Positions 48,501 through 58,366 of a DNA stretch of 64,000 nucleotides are shown here, in pieces. Made by a program: the position numbers and the translations under genes. This stretch comes from Chamaelirium japonicum (Eukaryota; Streptophyta; Magnoliopsida; Liliales; Melanthiaceae), in the NCBI GenBank assembly GCA_947650365.1, contig OX393553.1, forward strand, positions 68,772,216-68,836,215. Direction: 5' to 3'. The notes beneath the pieces are model-generated. The model saw only the letters and a program-made list of their open reading frames with translations, was not told the origin of the DNA and did no database searches. The first letter of the stretch is position 1, and every line of letters starts with the position of its first letter.

Positions 48501-49453
48501 CTCTTCGACCCACATATATGTCGGGTAGCTCCCGTATCCACCCACCAGTCTGCAAGGTTGCTGACTAGGTTGACCTCCGTCACCACTGCCGAGAAGTAGC
48601 CGCTCTGTGCCACGTTCGCCTCGGACTTGTTCTTCGGCCGATTAGCTGCATTGAAGCGGCACTCCTTAGCCAGGTGACCTGGCTTGCCACAAACGAAGCA
48701 GTCTCCCCTCGGCTTCTTTTTGAACTGGGGCTTGGATTGCTTGTTCTTCTCCCAGGGCTTAGGAGCAAGAGCCTTCTTTTTGGAAGACTTCCCCTCCACG
48801 AGGTTGGCCTTTCCTTTCATCATAGAGGCTCGCTCCCTTTGCTCAGACACTCGATTGTCCTCCTCTATACGGATTCGGACAACAAGGTCTTCCAGGGTCA
48901 TCTCCTTCCTCTTGTGCTTCAAACTGTTCTTATATTCCTTCCACGAGGGAGGCAACTTCTCTATGATAGTTGCAACTTGGAATCCCTCGCAGATTTTGTA
49001 CCCCTCAGCAATGACCTCATGGATGATAATCTGTATCTCCTCAAGTTGGGAGACTACAGATTTCCCATCTTCCATTTTGAACTCTAGCAGCTTCCCGACC
49101 ACAAATTTCTTCGACCCGGCGTCCTCTGTGGCGTACTTCTTCTCTAAGGAGTTCCACAGGTCTTTTGCGGACTTGCAGGTGAAGTAAACATCATATAGGT
49201 CGGGGACAAGGCAGTTGAGGATATAGTTCCTACACAGATAATCCTGCCTCTCCCAGGAGTCTAAGTCGGTTTGGTTAGATGAGCCATCATCCTTAGAGAT
49301 AAGGGTAGGCTTCTCGGAAGAGATAAGGTCGACAACCTTAAGGACAGTCAGATAGAACCTAAGTTTCATCTGCCATCTCTTAAAGTTCTTCCCATCGAAT
49401 GGTTCAGGTTTCTCACTAGACTTGCTAGGTTTCCTCTCCATCTCAGTAGTCAT
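45557..49453 (-). CDS. Copia gag-pol polyprotein, copy 2
   Basis: Intact 1298-codon frame with the same gag, protease, integrase, reverse transcriptase and RNase H landmarks as copy 1, 5640 bp away. All catalytic residues are kept. At 298 and 877 copy 2 has Ser and Thr, which look like the more usual residues for these positions ([17 protein letters not shown]), so copy 1 probably carries the newer changes there. It is transcribed from LTR 3, which keeps its TATA but has lost about 90 bp of CG-rich sequence. There is no canonical tRNA primer site next to the LTR: the minus strand goes from CCCAACA straight to ACTGAAAGCTATC. Confidence 0.97.
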   Translation of the reverse strand: MTTEMERKPSKSSEKPEPFDGKNFKRWQMKLRFYLTVLKVVDLISSEKPTLISKDDGSSNQTDLDSWERQDYLCRNYILNCLVPDLYDVYFTCKSAKDLWNSLEKKYATEDAGSKKFVVGKLLEFKMEDGKSVVSQLEEIQIIIHEVIAEGYKICEGFQVATIIEKLPPSWKEYKNSLKHKRKEMTLEDLVVRIRIEEDNRVSEQRERASMMKGKANLVEGKSSKKKALAPKPWEKNKQSKPQFKKKPRGDCFVCGKPGHLAKECRFNAANRPKNKSEANVAQSGYFSAVVTEVNLVSNLADWWVDTGATRHICGSKSCFSTYTPAEEGESLYMGNSSVAQVAGKGNVTLKFTSGNLLTLKEVLHVPDIRKNLVSGAMLSKKGYKLVFESDKFVLTKGGSFVGKGYLDEGLFKLNVTSFNNDNKISSSAYLCDSFDLWHARLGHVNSKTLKRLVNLGSVPKCVPSSNGKCGICVEAKYAKKPFKSVERSLETLDLIHSDVCDLKGYTTRGGNKYFITFIDDCSRHCSIFLLKSKDESLSKFKSYKSEIENQLGKRIKVLRSDRGGEYESGEFTKFCEDNGIIHQTTAPYSPQSNGVAERKNRTLKDMVNAMMISSGVPTNLWGEAVLSAAHVLNRIPFKESEQTPYEILRGRKPSYKYLKVWGCLAKVSIPNPKRTKLGPKTVDSVFIGYAQNSSAYRFLVIHSENPYIDDNTIIETRDAEFFENRFPYRERSEKPQEPSTLERPAPRQRDDSSDNEEIEPRRSKRARTGTSFGPDFITYLVEEDPTSYNEAMTSADSIFWKEAVNSELESITSNNTWELVELPPGCKTVGCKWIFKKKLRADGSIERYKARLVAKGYRQREGVDFFDTYSPVTRITSIRVLIAIAAIHSLVIHQMDVKTAFLNGELEEEIYMDQPEGFVVQGLEQKVCRLKKSLYGLKQAPKQWHEKFDHVLTSSGFRINESDKCIYTKVNNLTCVVICLYVDDMLIFGTNLEVVVKTKDFLSRHFDMKDLGAADVILGIKIKRDSNGITLSQSHYIEKVLRKFGHIDCLPARTPYDPSVHLKKNLGPSVSQLEYSRVIGSLMYIMNCTRPDIAYAIGRLSRYTINPNQEHWDALIRVLRYLKHTLDYGIFYSRYPAVLEGYSDANWIADSSGTKSTSGYVFTLGGGAICWKSSKQTCIARSTMESEFIALDKASEEGEWLRNLIMDIPFWPKPIPAVPIHCDSQAAIMRARNNSYNGKSRHIRRRYNTVRQMLKDGIITIDYIRSKDNLADPLTKGLARELVLSTSRGMGLRPINE

Positions 49454-49711
49454 CTAGGAAGAGTTCCTTTTGAATTTTTTAAAAATTTGACGGCCAGGTC
49501 AGCTCCAGGAAGGAGGTGGAGCACTTGGCTCGCTTAAGTACCAAGCTTCCTAGGGCAATTTAATGCCGGTTTGTCAAGCTTTCCTCGACACCGTCAAACT
49601 TATGAAAAATCAAAGGAATTCTAACAGGTAACAAGAGACTAGATCTAAACACTCTCGTATTGGATCTAGATCTAACCGGAATAGAATAGAACGAAGAAGA
49701 TAGCTTTCAGT

Positions 49712-50538
49712 TGTTGGGTATTCTACTCTATGAATACAATCAAACGATGACTAACATAATGTAGAGATGAAAAAAATCTAGTGCAAAACAAATTGAACAA
49801 TCTAAAGGGGTTTAGCATGCAAGGTTGAACACAACAATCAAACAAGGTTTAGGTTGTCCTAAGGTTGTCTACAGATATGGCAAAGAGGTGGAAGAAGGAA
49901 GAAGAACAAGGTACTTAGCAGTTGTCGAGGCTTGTGCTAGCACAATGCCCTGAAAGCTATTTCGCCGCCTCGGTAGGTGCTTCAAGGCCTCCGACGAACG
50001 CTCCCCAGGGTACAACGACTGGACTCCTCTTCAGCACCGAAGGGAACCCCTTTTGGACTCTCAGCGTACTCCAGACACTCCAGACAAGAGAGAACGAGAA
50101 AGAAAAGAGAAAGTGGAGAGAGCTCTTAGCTTGGTGTGTTTCTGGCTTCACCGGACCCTCTCTTATATAGAGGTCCTTAGCCATAACGTCCCCACACTCT
50201 CAGCCATTGCATGCAACGCACTGATGAGCATTCACTGCTCTGTCAAGTGAAACGGTTGCATGTGACAGTGCAGAGGTCCAGGTTCAATGAACCTAGCTCA
50301 GCCTCGTGAATAGTGTAACGGAAGAAATAAATCTCCATTAAACATTAAAACCCAGTGTAAAACAAGGCTCGGCGCGCGCGCGCGTGTGTGGTGGGCTATG
50401 GCCTGGCTCTTGGGAAGCTACAAAGCCCAATGAAAGGAGTTCCATTAAAAACGCATTAAAAGATCTCCCCACGGGCAATATGGGACTAAACCAAAAACCG
50501 ATTTTTTCATTATTCTATCAAAACCAATTTTTGTAACA
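49712..50538 (-). mobile_element. Copia LTR 3 (5' end of array)
   Basis: 827 bp, TGTTGGGTATTC...TTTGTAACA. Compared with LTR 2 it lacks about 90 bp of CG-rich sequence (AAGGCTCGGCGCGCG joins sequence that LTR 2 keeps apart). The TATA is retained at about 50161-50170. Confidence 0.93.
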
Positions 50539-50543
50539 CGTGT
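50539..50543. other. 5-bp target site duplication (copia array), right
   Basis: CGTGT, matching 38633-38637. Its position outside LTR 1 and LTR 3, not around either single copy, shows that the array descends from one insertion. Confidence 0.93.
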
Positions 50544-51160
50544 GTCAAGGTTACACCGAAGTTTTTCTCCAATAACCACGGCTAAGTGCGATATTTTCTC
50601 CAATAGGATTTAATCGGATGGTTGTGCTATGTATTGCACCATGTCAGCCCCTACAGCAGTTTCACAACATATTTTCTGGTAAATCTCCGGCCCCATTAAT
50701 TATTATTCCCCATTTATTAAACAGCACCTTATTTAGTTGATGACCCCTTATTTAGCCTCGTCATGAGTCTGCCTGCCATCCGAACTATTACCATGGGCCC
50801 ACAACTCCTAACCATCGCTACCGTCCGATCAATCTCCATCGCACGCTTCTCTTTTTTCCTCCATGTTTTATTTTCTAACCAGTGGAAGTCTGTGTCGATC
50901 GGCACCCAGTAGGTGCCTTCGGTGTAGCTGTCCGAACTGTCACGTCCGCCTTCGATAACAACACACATCCTGGGCAATGCATAAATCTCTCGCTGTCTTC
51001 ATCAAAATCATTTGTAATTAAGTGGAATGACCCATTTGTAATTAAGTATTGCACATTACCACACCTTTAAATTTTTTTTTTTTTTGAGAAATCTTTACTC
51101 TCTTAATTGTTCAAGGTACTGCATTTTGCTAAAAGAAATTTGCTATGGAGCACGACCCTA

Positions 51161-51221
<61 letters not shown>

Positions 51222-51998
51222 TGTGCCCAACTGGTATGCCGTAATTGCTTATGATCCAATCATAGTAATTGCTTACGATCCAATCAGAGAGTGCCACAAG
51301 AACTGTTAAATGGGAATAACAAGGTCACCCCAATGGCTATTACACTTGCAATCGAACGGCTGCTACACTGGCTAAACCGTTATTCCAATTTAATTGTCCA
51401 CATGGCACTCTCCAATTGGTCCGTAAGCAAGTGCAACGCACTAGTTGGTTAGTCCAAAAATACATGTCATTTAACCAACCTTATATCCAACCCAATAGTC
51501 AACCAAGCATACATGAGAAATGCTATTTAACCCACCCCGTTTATATAACATGCTACGGTAGTTCACAAGCTGATTAGGATTTGAACTGGTAAGAGTCTAC
51601 GCCAAATCCTCCTCAAAGAGGATTCCTCCAAAAAAAAAAACTGATTAGGACAAAAAGACAGAGGATAGATCTAGCCGTCGATCAAGATCTGAAAAGAGAA
51701 AGAAAGGAAAAGAGATAAATCCGATTAAAACCCTACTATAAAGATGATAAATATATGTTCAATGGAATTTAATATTAATTAGTATTTTTTAAAAGGTTAA
51801 TTAGTACTCTCTAATAAGTGAATCACACTCTGAAGGTAGCTGCGGTTGACAGACATGTCGTCGCCGAAGACGGCCGTCCGAGTGCCAACAGACACATGCA
51901 TTTATTAGTAGCCAACCATGCATACATGATTGTTGGCTACTGGACAGCACTTAAAAAATTCCAAATGAGAGAATGAGGTACAGGGAGAGTATTAAGTG
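50544..51998. repeat. Duplicated segment, copy B part 3
   Basis: GGTTACACCGAAGTTTTTCT onward follows copy A (22955-24653), including ATCGGATGGTTGTGCTATGT, the GA run, and AGGTACAGGGAGAGTATTAA. Beyond 51998 copy B continues into sequence that copy A lost at the Tat LTR junction. Confidence 0.85.
51163..51216. repeat. (GA)n microsatellite
   Basis: 54-bp AG run in copy B. Confidence 0.97.
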
Positions 51999-52060
51999 TT
52001 GTCCAATAGCCAACAACCATATATGCATGGTTGGTTAAATAGCAATTCTCGGTTGGTTAA
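51909..52060. repeat. Foldback hairpin around CCAACCATGCAT
   Basis: GTAGCCAACCATGCATACAT near 51909 pairs with the complement near 52009-52040 (CCAATAGCCAACAACCATAT and GCATGGTTGGTTAA). The arms are about 50 bp with a loop of about 50 bp. Wider blocks at 51260-51320 and 52074-52136 are also complementary, so it may be the end of a larger foldback element. In copy A the loop is cut by the Tat LTR. Confidence 0.6.
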
Positions 52061-52141
52061 ATAGCATTTTCCAAGTTATTACCATTTAACGGTTCATGTG
52101 CATTATCTGATTGAGCCATAACAAGTGCGATGTACCAATAT

Positions 52142-52401
52142 CAGTGTTTTGAAAACCGGACCGGATCGGACGGTTCAACCGGTTTGGACCGGAACCGGAA
52201 CATGTTTTGGTTCGATTTTTGAATAAACCGGTTTGTATGTTAACCCAGGAATCAAACCTTCCCATTGAAGAATTTAGTAGATATCTATATAAAAAAACAT
52301 ATTTTCATACGGTTCAAACGGTTGAACCACCGGTTTGAACCGATTTGGACCAAACCGGATGTCTTTTCGGTTCGCCTTCCGGTCCGGTTTTAAAAACACT
52401 G
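52142..52401. mobile_element. MITE with CAGTGTTTT termini
   Basis: Left end CAGTGTTTTGAAAACCGGAC and right end complementary to CAGTGTTTTTAAAACCGGAC, 260 bp. The interior has ACCGGTTTGAACC-type units. The termini resemble hAT-type MITEs. A clear target duplication is not seen (flanks ACCAATAT and CGTACCAT are only partly alike). Confidence 0.7.
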
Positions 52402-52738
52402 CGTACCATTTGAACAACAAAAATGCTCTTGGGAGGGAGAGGTGAGAGACAGAGGAGGGATCACATGTCTGATAGAGATTTAGTAGGCCATGTGGCATGT
52501 CTCGATTGGACCTGAGGAATTTAACCTCAAGGACGTAACGCGTAAGTAATTATATTAATGCCAAACGACCGATATTTTTTTAATAAAAAATATCCCAAAT
52601 ATTATTTTTTAAAAACTCATAAATCAAATGTTTCTATGCACAGATCTTGATGGAGGGTTAGATTTATCTCGATTATTTTTGTTGATGAGGAGTTATGAAT
52701 GAGGAGATAATCGTAATTAGCCCCACAGATATAACATG
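52402..52738. other. Upstream flank of the ARM-repeat gene
   Basis: AT-rich, no frames of note. GGCATGTCTCGATTGG near 52495 resembles GGCATGCCTTGATTGG near 2532, a weak dispersed repeat. Confidence 0.4.
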
Positions 52739-52746
52739 TTATATAG
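52739..52746 (+). promoter_or_regulatory. Putative TATA box of the ARM-repeat gene
   Basis: TTATATAG, 142 bp upstream of the ATG. It would give a 5' UTR of about 110 bp that contains the GA microsatellite at 52826-52862. Confidence 0.45.
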
Positions 52747-52820
52747 ATTAATTAAAAAAAAAAAGAGGTGACTTTCCGATTAGTCGTCTGCCGTACAAAT
52801 GCGACTAGATCTCGATCGGA

Positions 52821-52825
<5 letters not shown>

Positions 52826-52862
<37 letters not shown>
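52826..52862. repeat. (GA)n run in the 5' UTR of the ARM-repeat gene
   Basis: 37-bp GA run 25 bp before the ATG. GA/CT repeats near plant start sites are common and can act as GAGA-type elements; no function is shown here. Confidence 0.9.
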
Positions 52863-52864
<2 letters not shown>

Positions 52865-52887
52865 CGGAACCTGCTCTCTCCGCCGCC

Positions 52888-54123
52888 ATGGAAGAAGAGC
52901 AGCAGCAGCAGCAGCAGCAGAGGCTGAGGGCGCTGGAGGCGTTGAAGAAGGCCTCGAAGGACCTCGAGACCGCCACCGCTGACGAGGGCGGCTGCAACTC
53001 CCCTTCCATGAAGGCCCTCCTCGAGCTCGAGACCGGCTCAGATGACCTCTTCTCCGGCGACCCCCACCTCTCCACCCTCTCCCACCTCCTCTCCCACCTC
53101 AAATCGCTTGCCTCCTCTTTCCGCTCCAAGCATCTCGCCGGCGGCGGCCGTGGCGGCGGCGGAGGAGGAGGAGATGGAGGGATCGTCCGATCCTTCCTCC
53201 GCCGCTGGTCCAGCGGCCACGAGATATCACGCGTGGCCGGGTCGATCGGGACGGAGATACAGTCCTGGATCGACCGGGAGAACACGGAACGCCTCATCGC
53301 CGCGCTCAAGTCCCCCTCATCCGACGACGAGGAGCGGGCCGCCCTACTGCTCGCGCTGGAGGCCCGCGCCGCCCAGGGCTTCGACCGGGACTTCCAGGAC
53401 GTGCTGCTCCAGTCCGGCGCCTTCGCCGCCGTCGAGGCGGCGCTTTCCGACCCGTCGTCGTCGAAGCGGGTCCGGGAGAGGTCCGCCGCGGCGGTGCTGG
53501 CGTTGGTGCGGTTCAACAAGGACGTGTTCGTCGGGCCGGTGCTGATGGGCCCGACCGTCCGGTCGCTCGTGTCGATGGCCTCCGCCCCCGCGTTCGGCGC
53601 CCTCAATGGCCTGATCGCCGCCATCCGGAGCCCGATCGTGGACGAGCTCCACGCCCACGGCGAGATCCCCCGGATCGTCGCCCTCCTCGGCACGGGGGAC
53701 GTCCAAGTCCGGGTCCTCGCGCTAGACTGCGCCCTCGAGATCGGCTACTTCGGGCGGAAGGAGGCGATTGACGCGATGGTGGAGGAGGGGGTGATCAAGC
53801 GGCTGCTGGAGCTCCAGCGGTCGGAGCTGGGCGGCGCCCTGATCGAGATGGATGACGGCGGCGGAGGGGGTGAGGGGATCGAGGTGGGGGGAGTGGGGAA
53901 GGCGAAGAGGCGGGAAGGCAAGGAGAGGCGGCTGCTGGAGGCACGGCCGTTCGCGAGCTGCGTGGCGAGGTTCGCCATCCAGCTGGAAGTCGGGGAGGGT
54001 CTGCGGCAGCGGGAGAAGCGGGCGTTCAAGCTGGAGGTGGTGCGGCGGGTGAGGGAGGCGGCGATGTCCGACGCGGAGGCCGCCACCGTCCTCGCCGAGG
54101 TCCTGTGGGGGTCCACACCGTAA
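52888..54123 (+). CDS. ARM-repeat superfamily protein, single exon
   Basis: 411 residues from ATG 52888 (context GCCGCCATGG, a strong plant start) to TAA 54121-54123. An earlier in-frame start at 52768 would translate the GA repeat and is unlikely. A Gln run (residues 5-11) is followed by a helical region with EALKKASKDLE, a Gly-rich linker (about 86-98), and armadillo-type helices from about 150 to 310. These include LLLALEARAAQGFDRDFQDV, FAAVEAALSDPSSSKRVRER, AAAVLALVRFNKDVFVGPVL, EIPRIVALLGTGDVQVRVLA and LEIGYFGRKEAIDAMVEEGV. An acidic/Gly insertion follows, and then a conserved end with RPFASCVARFAIQLEVGEGL and EAATVLAEVLWGS. Plant genomes carry intronless proteins with exactly this ending. 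ARM repeats mediate protein-protein contacts; the partner and process are unknown. No signal peptide or membrane segment. GC is very high, unlike the flanking DNA. Confidence 0.9.
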   Translation: MEEEQQQQQQQRLRALEALKKASKDLETATADEGGCNSPSMKALLELETGSDDLFSGDPHLSTLSHLLSHLKSLASSFRSKHLAGGGRGGGGGGGDGGIVRSFLRRWSSGHEISRVAGSIGTEIQSWIDRENTERLIAALKSPSSDDEERAALLLALEARAAQGFDRDFQDVLLQSGAFAAVEAALSDPSSSKRVRERSAAAVLALVRFNKDVFVGPVLMGPTVRSLVSMASAPAFGALNGLIAAIRSPIVDELHAHGEIPRIVALLGTGDVQVRVLALDCALEIGYFGRKEAIDAMVEEGVIKRLLELQRSELGGALIEMDDGGGGGEGIEVGGVGKAKRREGKERRLLEARPFASCVARFAIQLEVGEGLRQREKRAFKLEVVRRVREAAMSDAEAATVLAEVLWGSTP

Positions 54124-55007
54124 TTGTTTGGCACTCGGCACTTGATGGTGTGGTCGGGCCGGGGGATTGTTGGGTGGGGTTCCGGGTTTCAGTATGGTTT
54201 TGCTGCCTGCTGTTGTATAGGTGTCAGCTTTTGTAAAGTATGCATTATTTGGGGAAAAAATTCCAAGTTCCATAGAGGATATATTAAGGTTTTTATTTTT
54301 ATTCACACCCCCACTTTTATGGGTTGGACTCCTCTCGTGGTTGAAAATGGGTCCGGATCCGGTCCAATCCCGATTGTGTGACCCATTTCGAACGGATTTG
54401 GACCTATATCACAAATATTATATATGGACTTGGATTTATAATTTCGGCCCGAACCAAAATAGACCTGGCATGAGCTTGTATTGGTTCGGACAGAACCCGG
54501 CTCACTTATACAATTGGGTTCAGATCTACTTGATATATCTAGGGATATATTTTTCCTATCTGATTAGATAATGATAATATGTTTCTTATAGTCATTGCTA
54601 GGTTACAACACAGTTTATAAAAAAAAAACCATGTATTTTTGTAAAATAAAAAAGTTATGCTAGCAACCTTGATTACTGCTAAATATGTCCGTCGAAGAAA
54701 GTTAATCATTTAAGGCTTTCGTGTTTGGACCCGGCCCAGACCCAAATTTTTTATACGGGCTTGGGCCTGGGCCTAATCTTAAAACCCGATACAAAATGGG
54801 CTGGGCTTGAGCCGAGGGTGAAACCCTATCGGATATATATAAAAAAAAAAGGTACGAAGAGAGCGGGAACCCATGTCAGATTCCACGTTGTGGAGCAACA
54901 CAGTCCGCTTGATCCCCAGAATTTCAATTTTTTTTGAGAAACGGAACAATAATTATTGATAATTTAATTAACGAAACAAAAGTTGGATAATTGAAAAAAA
55001 CGGAATA
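54124..55007. other. 3' UTR of the ARM-repeat gene and flank with GGCCCGG-type repeats
   Basis: 54124-54300 is the likely 3' UTR. 54325-54560 and 54720-54830 contain degenerate GGGTCCGGATCC and GGGCCTGGGCC units of the kind found inside the hAT-like MITEs, so they may be old MITE pieces. No genes. Confidence 0.4.
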
Positions 55008-55561
55008 GTACGCCATCTCAAATGGTGTAAAATATTTACGCCATATGAGATGGCGTAAAACTGGACGGATAAATTAAAATACCAAAAATGCCCTTTGTTT
55101 ACACCATTTCAAATGGCGTAAAGTCTTTACGCCATTTGAGATGGTGTAAAGTCCCCTTCTCTGACCCTCTCTTCGATGAGAATGAAAAAAGAAAAAAAAT
55201 TCAGCAACGATCAAAATAGCCGTTAGGGGTTAGCCATTAGATGATGAGAATAAAAAAAAAAAAAACAGTTAGGGGATAGCCGTTAGATGATGAGAATAAA
55301 AAATAAATAAATTTCGCAAATATAAGGACTTTATGTCATTTCAAATGGCGTAAACTATTTATAGGGAATTTACGCCATTTGAAATGGCGTAAACAAAGGG
55401 TAGTTTTGGTATTTTAATTTACCCCTTCAGTTTTACGCCATCTCAAATGGCGTAAACTATTTATAGGGAATTTACGCCATTTGAAATGACGTAAACAAAG
55501 GGCAGTTTTGGTATTTTAATTTACCCCTTCAGTTTTACGTCATTACGCCATTTGAGATGGC
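55008..55561. mobile_element. Foldback element built on ACGCCATTTGAGATGGCG motifs, cut by Tat LTR
   Basis: At least nine copies of palindromic CGCCAT(T/C)TCAAATGGCG-like motifs occur. The block 55048-55105 is the inverted complement of both 55380-55440 and 55480-55540: AAATTAAAATACCAAAA against TTTTGGTATTTTAATTT. A tandem pair around 55220-55300 repeats GCCGTTAGATGATGAGAAT-like sequence. It ends abruptly at the Tat LTR start (55562), so the rest may lie beyond the window. No coding capacity. Confidence 0.65.
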
Positions 55562-56110
55562 TGTAGACACACGAATTTCGTCGGACCCGAACCCGACTTA
55601 CGTGTGCCGACGCAGATGCAAACCCGACACGCGGACCCAACTCGTTCGCGCCGACGTGGATGCAAACCCGACACGCGGACCCGACTCGCGCGCGCCGACA
55701 CGGACTCGGACCCCGCCCCAAGAGGGGCCGGCCCCTACTAGGGTCCGAACCCTATAGGGCCGGCCCTAGTGGGGACCAAACCCCATGGAGGGGCCGGCCG
55801 GCCCTGCAAGGAAAGGGAAGAAAAAAGAAAGAAAAGAAAAAATACCGCCATGCGCGGGGGGAGGTAGCGTATGACGTCTGCACACACGCGGATCTGCGCC
55901 GATCCCTCGATCCGACGCACAAGACGAAGCGCCCGATCGCCATCGATTTCGTGCGCAAAATCCAGCCATAATTGCACCCGCCAGAAAAGGAAAACAATTA
56001 AATGTTATTCCCTTCATCAATGGATGAATAAAATCCGGGTAATTATGAGAGAGATACAAAGGGGATTTAAAATTAAAAAGTTTCCATATCTCTCTCCCCA
56101 CCTCTTTGCC

Positions 56111-56120
56111 TATAAATAGA
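56111..56120 (+). promoter_or_regulatory. TATA box of the Tat-like LTR
   Basis: TATAAATAGA, conserved in the other two LTR copies (near 11241 plus strand and about 25685 minus strand). Confidence 0.8.
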
Positions 56121-56375
56121 GGGGGTGGGGGAAGGAAAAAATGGTCGGAAAATTGAAGACGAAACGCCAGAGCTCTGCAGAAGAGGAGACGCTTCTTCAT
56201 CGACCCAAGGCTTCACGAGGCACAGTCAAGCCTGTCCCGAGGGATCGGCTTACTGAAAGTCCTCATCAATGTGAAGGCCCTTGCACACGAAGGTCATCCC
56301 TTCGACTCCGTGCACGAAGAAGAAAGCTCGGAGAAGAAGAGCCCTTCGACTCCGAAGACGCCAGAAGCAAAGGCC

Positions 56376-57200
56376 GGAGAAGAAGAGGAGCGGCACTACC
56401 CCGTCGTCTCCAACAAGCTTCAACTCCGATCAAGCCCAAAAGCCCGGAGAAGAAGAGGAGCGGCACTACCCCGTCGTCTCCAACAAGCTTCAACTCCGAT
56501 CAAGCCCAAAAGCCCGGAGAAGAAGAGGAGCGGCACTACCCCGTCGTCTCCAACAAGCTTCGACTCCGATCAAGCCCAAAAGCCCGGAGAAGAAGAGGAG
56601 CGGCACTACCCCGTCGTCTCCAACAAGCTTCGACTCCGATCAAGCCCAAAAGCCCGGAGAAGAAGAGGAGCGGCACTACCCCGTCGTCTCCAACAAGCTT
56701 CGACTCCGATCAAGCCCAAAAGCCCGGAGAAGAAGAGGAGCGGCACTACCCCGTCGTCTCCAACAAGCTTCGACTCCGATCAAGCCCAAAAGCCCGGAGG
56801 AGAAGAGGAGCGGCACTACCCCGTTGTCTCCAACAAGCTTCGACTCCGATCAAGCCCAAAAGCCCGGAGGAGAAGAGGAGCGGCACTACCCCGTCGTCTC
56901 CAACAAGCTTCGACTCCGATCAAGCCCAAAAGCCCGGAGAAGAAGAGGAGCGGCACTACCCCGTCGTCTCCAACAAGCTTCGACTCCGATCAAGCCCAAA
57001 AGCCCGGAGAAGAAGAGGAGCGGCACTACCCCGTCGTCTCCAACAAGCTTCGACTTCGATCAAGCCCAAAAGCCCGGAGAAGAAGAGGAGCGGCACTACC
57101 CCGTCGTCTCCAACAAGCTTCGACTCCGATCAAGTCCAAAAGCCCGGAGAAGAAGAGGAGCGGCACTACCCCGTCGGCTCCAACAAATCCTCGATCCCGA
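56376..57200 (+). repeat. 70-bp tandem array in the LTR
   Basis: About 11.5 units of 70 bp starting at 56401, 56471, 56541 and so on to 57171, each with one AAGCTT site and only a few substitutions between units. Because 70 is not a multiple of three and no unit has a stop in any forward frame, all three forward frames stay open and show the same 70-residue repeat. The 330-500 codon frames here are not genes. Confidence 0.97.
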
Positions 57201-57320
57201 TCAAGCCCCAAAGCCCGGAGGAGAGAAGCGAAGCGTCATCACCCCGTCGTCTTCGACTAACGCCTGCCCCATCCACGAAGAAGAAAGCCTGGAGCAGATC
57301 GTCTGAAGCGTCGCTACCCC

Positions 57321-57500
57321 GTCGTCTTCATCAACAAAAGTCGACGCTACAACCGTCGCACGGAGACCGTCGCTACCCTCGTCGTCTTCATCAACAAAAG
57401 CCGACGCTACAACCGTCGCACGGAGACCGTCGCTACCCTCGTCGTCTTCATCAACAAAAGCCGACGCCACAACCGTCGCACGGAGATCGGTGCTACCCCT
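57321..57500 (+). repeat. 60-bp tandem array in the LTR
   Basis: Three units of 60 bp starting at 57321, 57381 and 57441 (GTCGTCTTCATCAACAAAAG...), with a few substitutions. Confidence 0.95.
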
Positions 57501-58300
57501 ACTATCTTCGAAAGCATTCTTCGACTCCGATCACGCCAAAGAAGCCCGGAGAAGAAGAGAAGTCCAGTCGATACGTAAACCGTCGAAGCACCGGAGAAGT
57601 AGCCCACGCCGTTCGAAGAAGAAGATCGAGTTGACGCCAAAGCTAAAGCCAACGCAAGAAGCCAAAGCAAAGCCCCAGTAAAGCCCGCGCCAAAGCAACG
57701 CAAGTGCCAAAGCCAAGCGACTACGCCGGCCACGAGCAAAAGCACCGCACGTTCTAGCCGATACGACGCGAAGTCCGGAAGAACGAAAGCATCGCAAGTC
57801 TCTCCCAGCTACGTCCAAGTGCAAGCGCCGAAGCAAAGCAAAGCCAGAGCCACGCCGGAGCAAAGCCAAAGCCAAAAAGCCAAAGCCAAAGCCAACGCCA
57901 AAAGCTAGATCGACGCCGCGAACCGACGATCAAGGACACCGAGGTCAAGCAAGGAACGAGGAAGACGCGAAGACCGAGGAACGAAGCCGAAAACCCCCTA
58001 GCCGAGAAAGCGCGAAGCACGGAAGGGACAAAGCAACGGTGGACATTCCTTAGCCTCTCCAAAACCCTCTCCCTGTAAAACCCCTGTCTTGGGCAGCCCC
58101 TTCAGCGCTCTCGCACGAACACCACGTGGAGACGCGGATCAAAGGGATCCCCCAGAAGATCTTTCCCACAATCCCCTGATCAAAACTCGCCGCAACCCGG
58201 ACTCGCTACACCCGAGCAACCCGGGTCCCGGCCACATTTGTAATCTCGTGTGATTCGCAATAAAGACGACCCGCGCTTTTTTTTCGCGTCCACAAATTTC

Positions 58301-58318
58301 TGGCACGCCCGGTGGGAC
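58301..58318 (+). other. Primer-binding-site candidate
   Basis: TGGCACGCCCGGTGGGAC lies six bases after the LTR end. It starts TGG as expected for a match to a tRNA 3' CCA. The priming tRNA is not assigned; it is not the initiator-Met type used by the other elements here. Confidence 0.65.
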
Positions 58319-58366
58319 ATCTTCTCCTTTCATCCGTACGGTTGAAGAAGCTGCTTGAAGTTTGCA

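Larger units (their letters stand above)
55562..58294 (+). mobile_element. 5' LTR of a Tat-like gypsy element
   Basis: About 2733 bp from TGTAGACACACG to GCGTCCACA, ends that are complementary to each other. It has a TATA box TATAAATAGAGG at 56111-56122, so U3 is about 580 bp and R/U5 about 2.1 kb. R/U5 holds the 70-bp and 60-bp tandem arrays and an Ala/Lys-codon-like low-complexity region. Two other copies are in the window (10940-12125, rearranged; 24654-26291, truncated), supporting the boundaries. Confidence 0.85.

Noticed and set aside
52821..54306. Minus-strand frames of 290, 194 and 129 codons
   Set aside because: Antisense shadows of the GC-rich ARM-repeat gene, which has a recognisable conserved C-terminus on the plus strand.
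56376..57500. Regular repeats that could suggest a CRISPR array
   Set aside because: Units are directly head-to-tail with no unique spacers, and the host is a plant.
56141..57634. Three overlapping plus-strand frames of 497, 329 and 341 codons
   Set aside because: All come from the stop-free 70-bp tandem array; the three frames show the same cyclic peptide.
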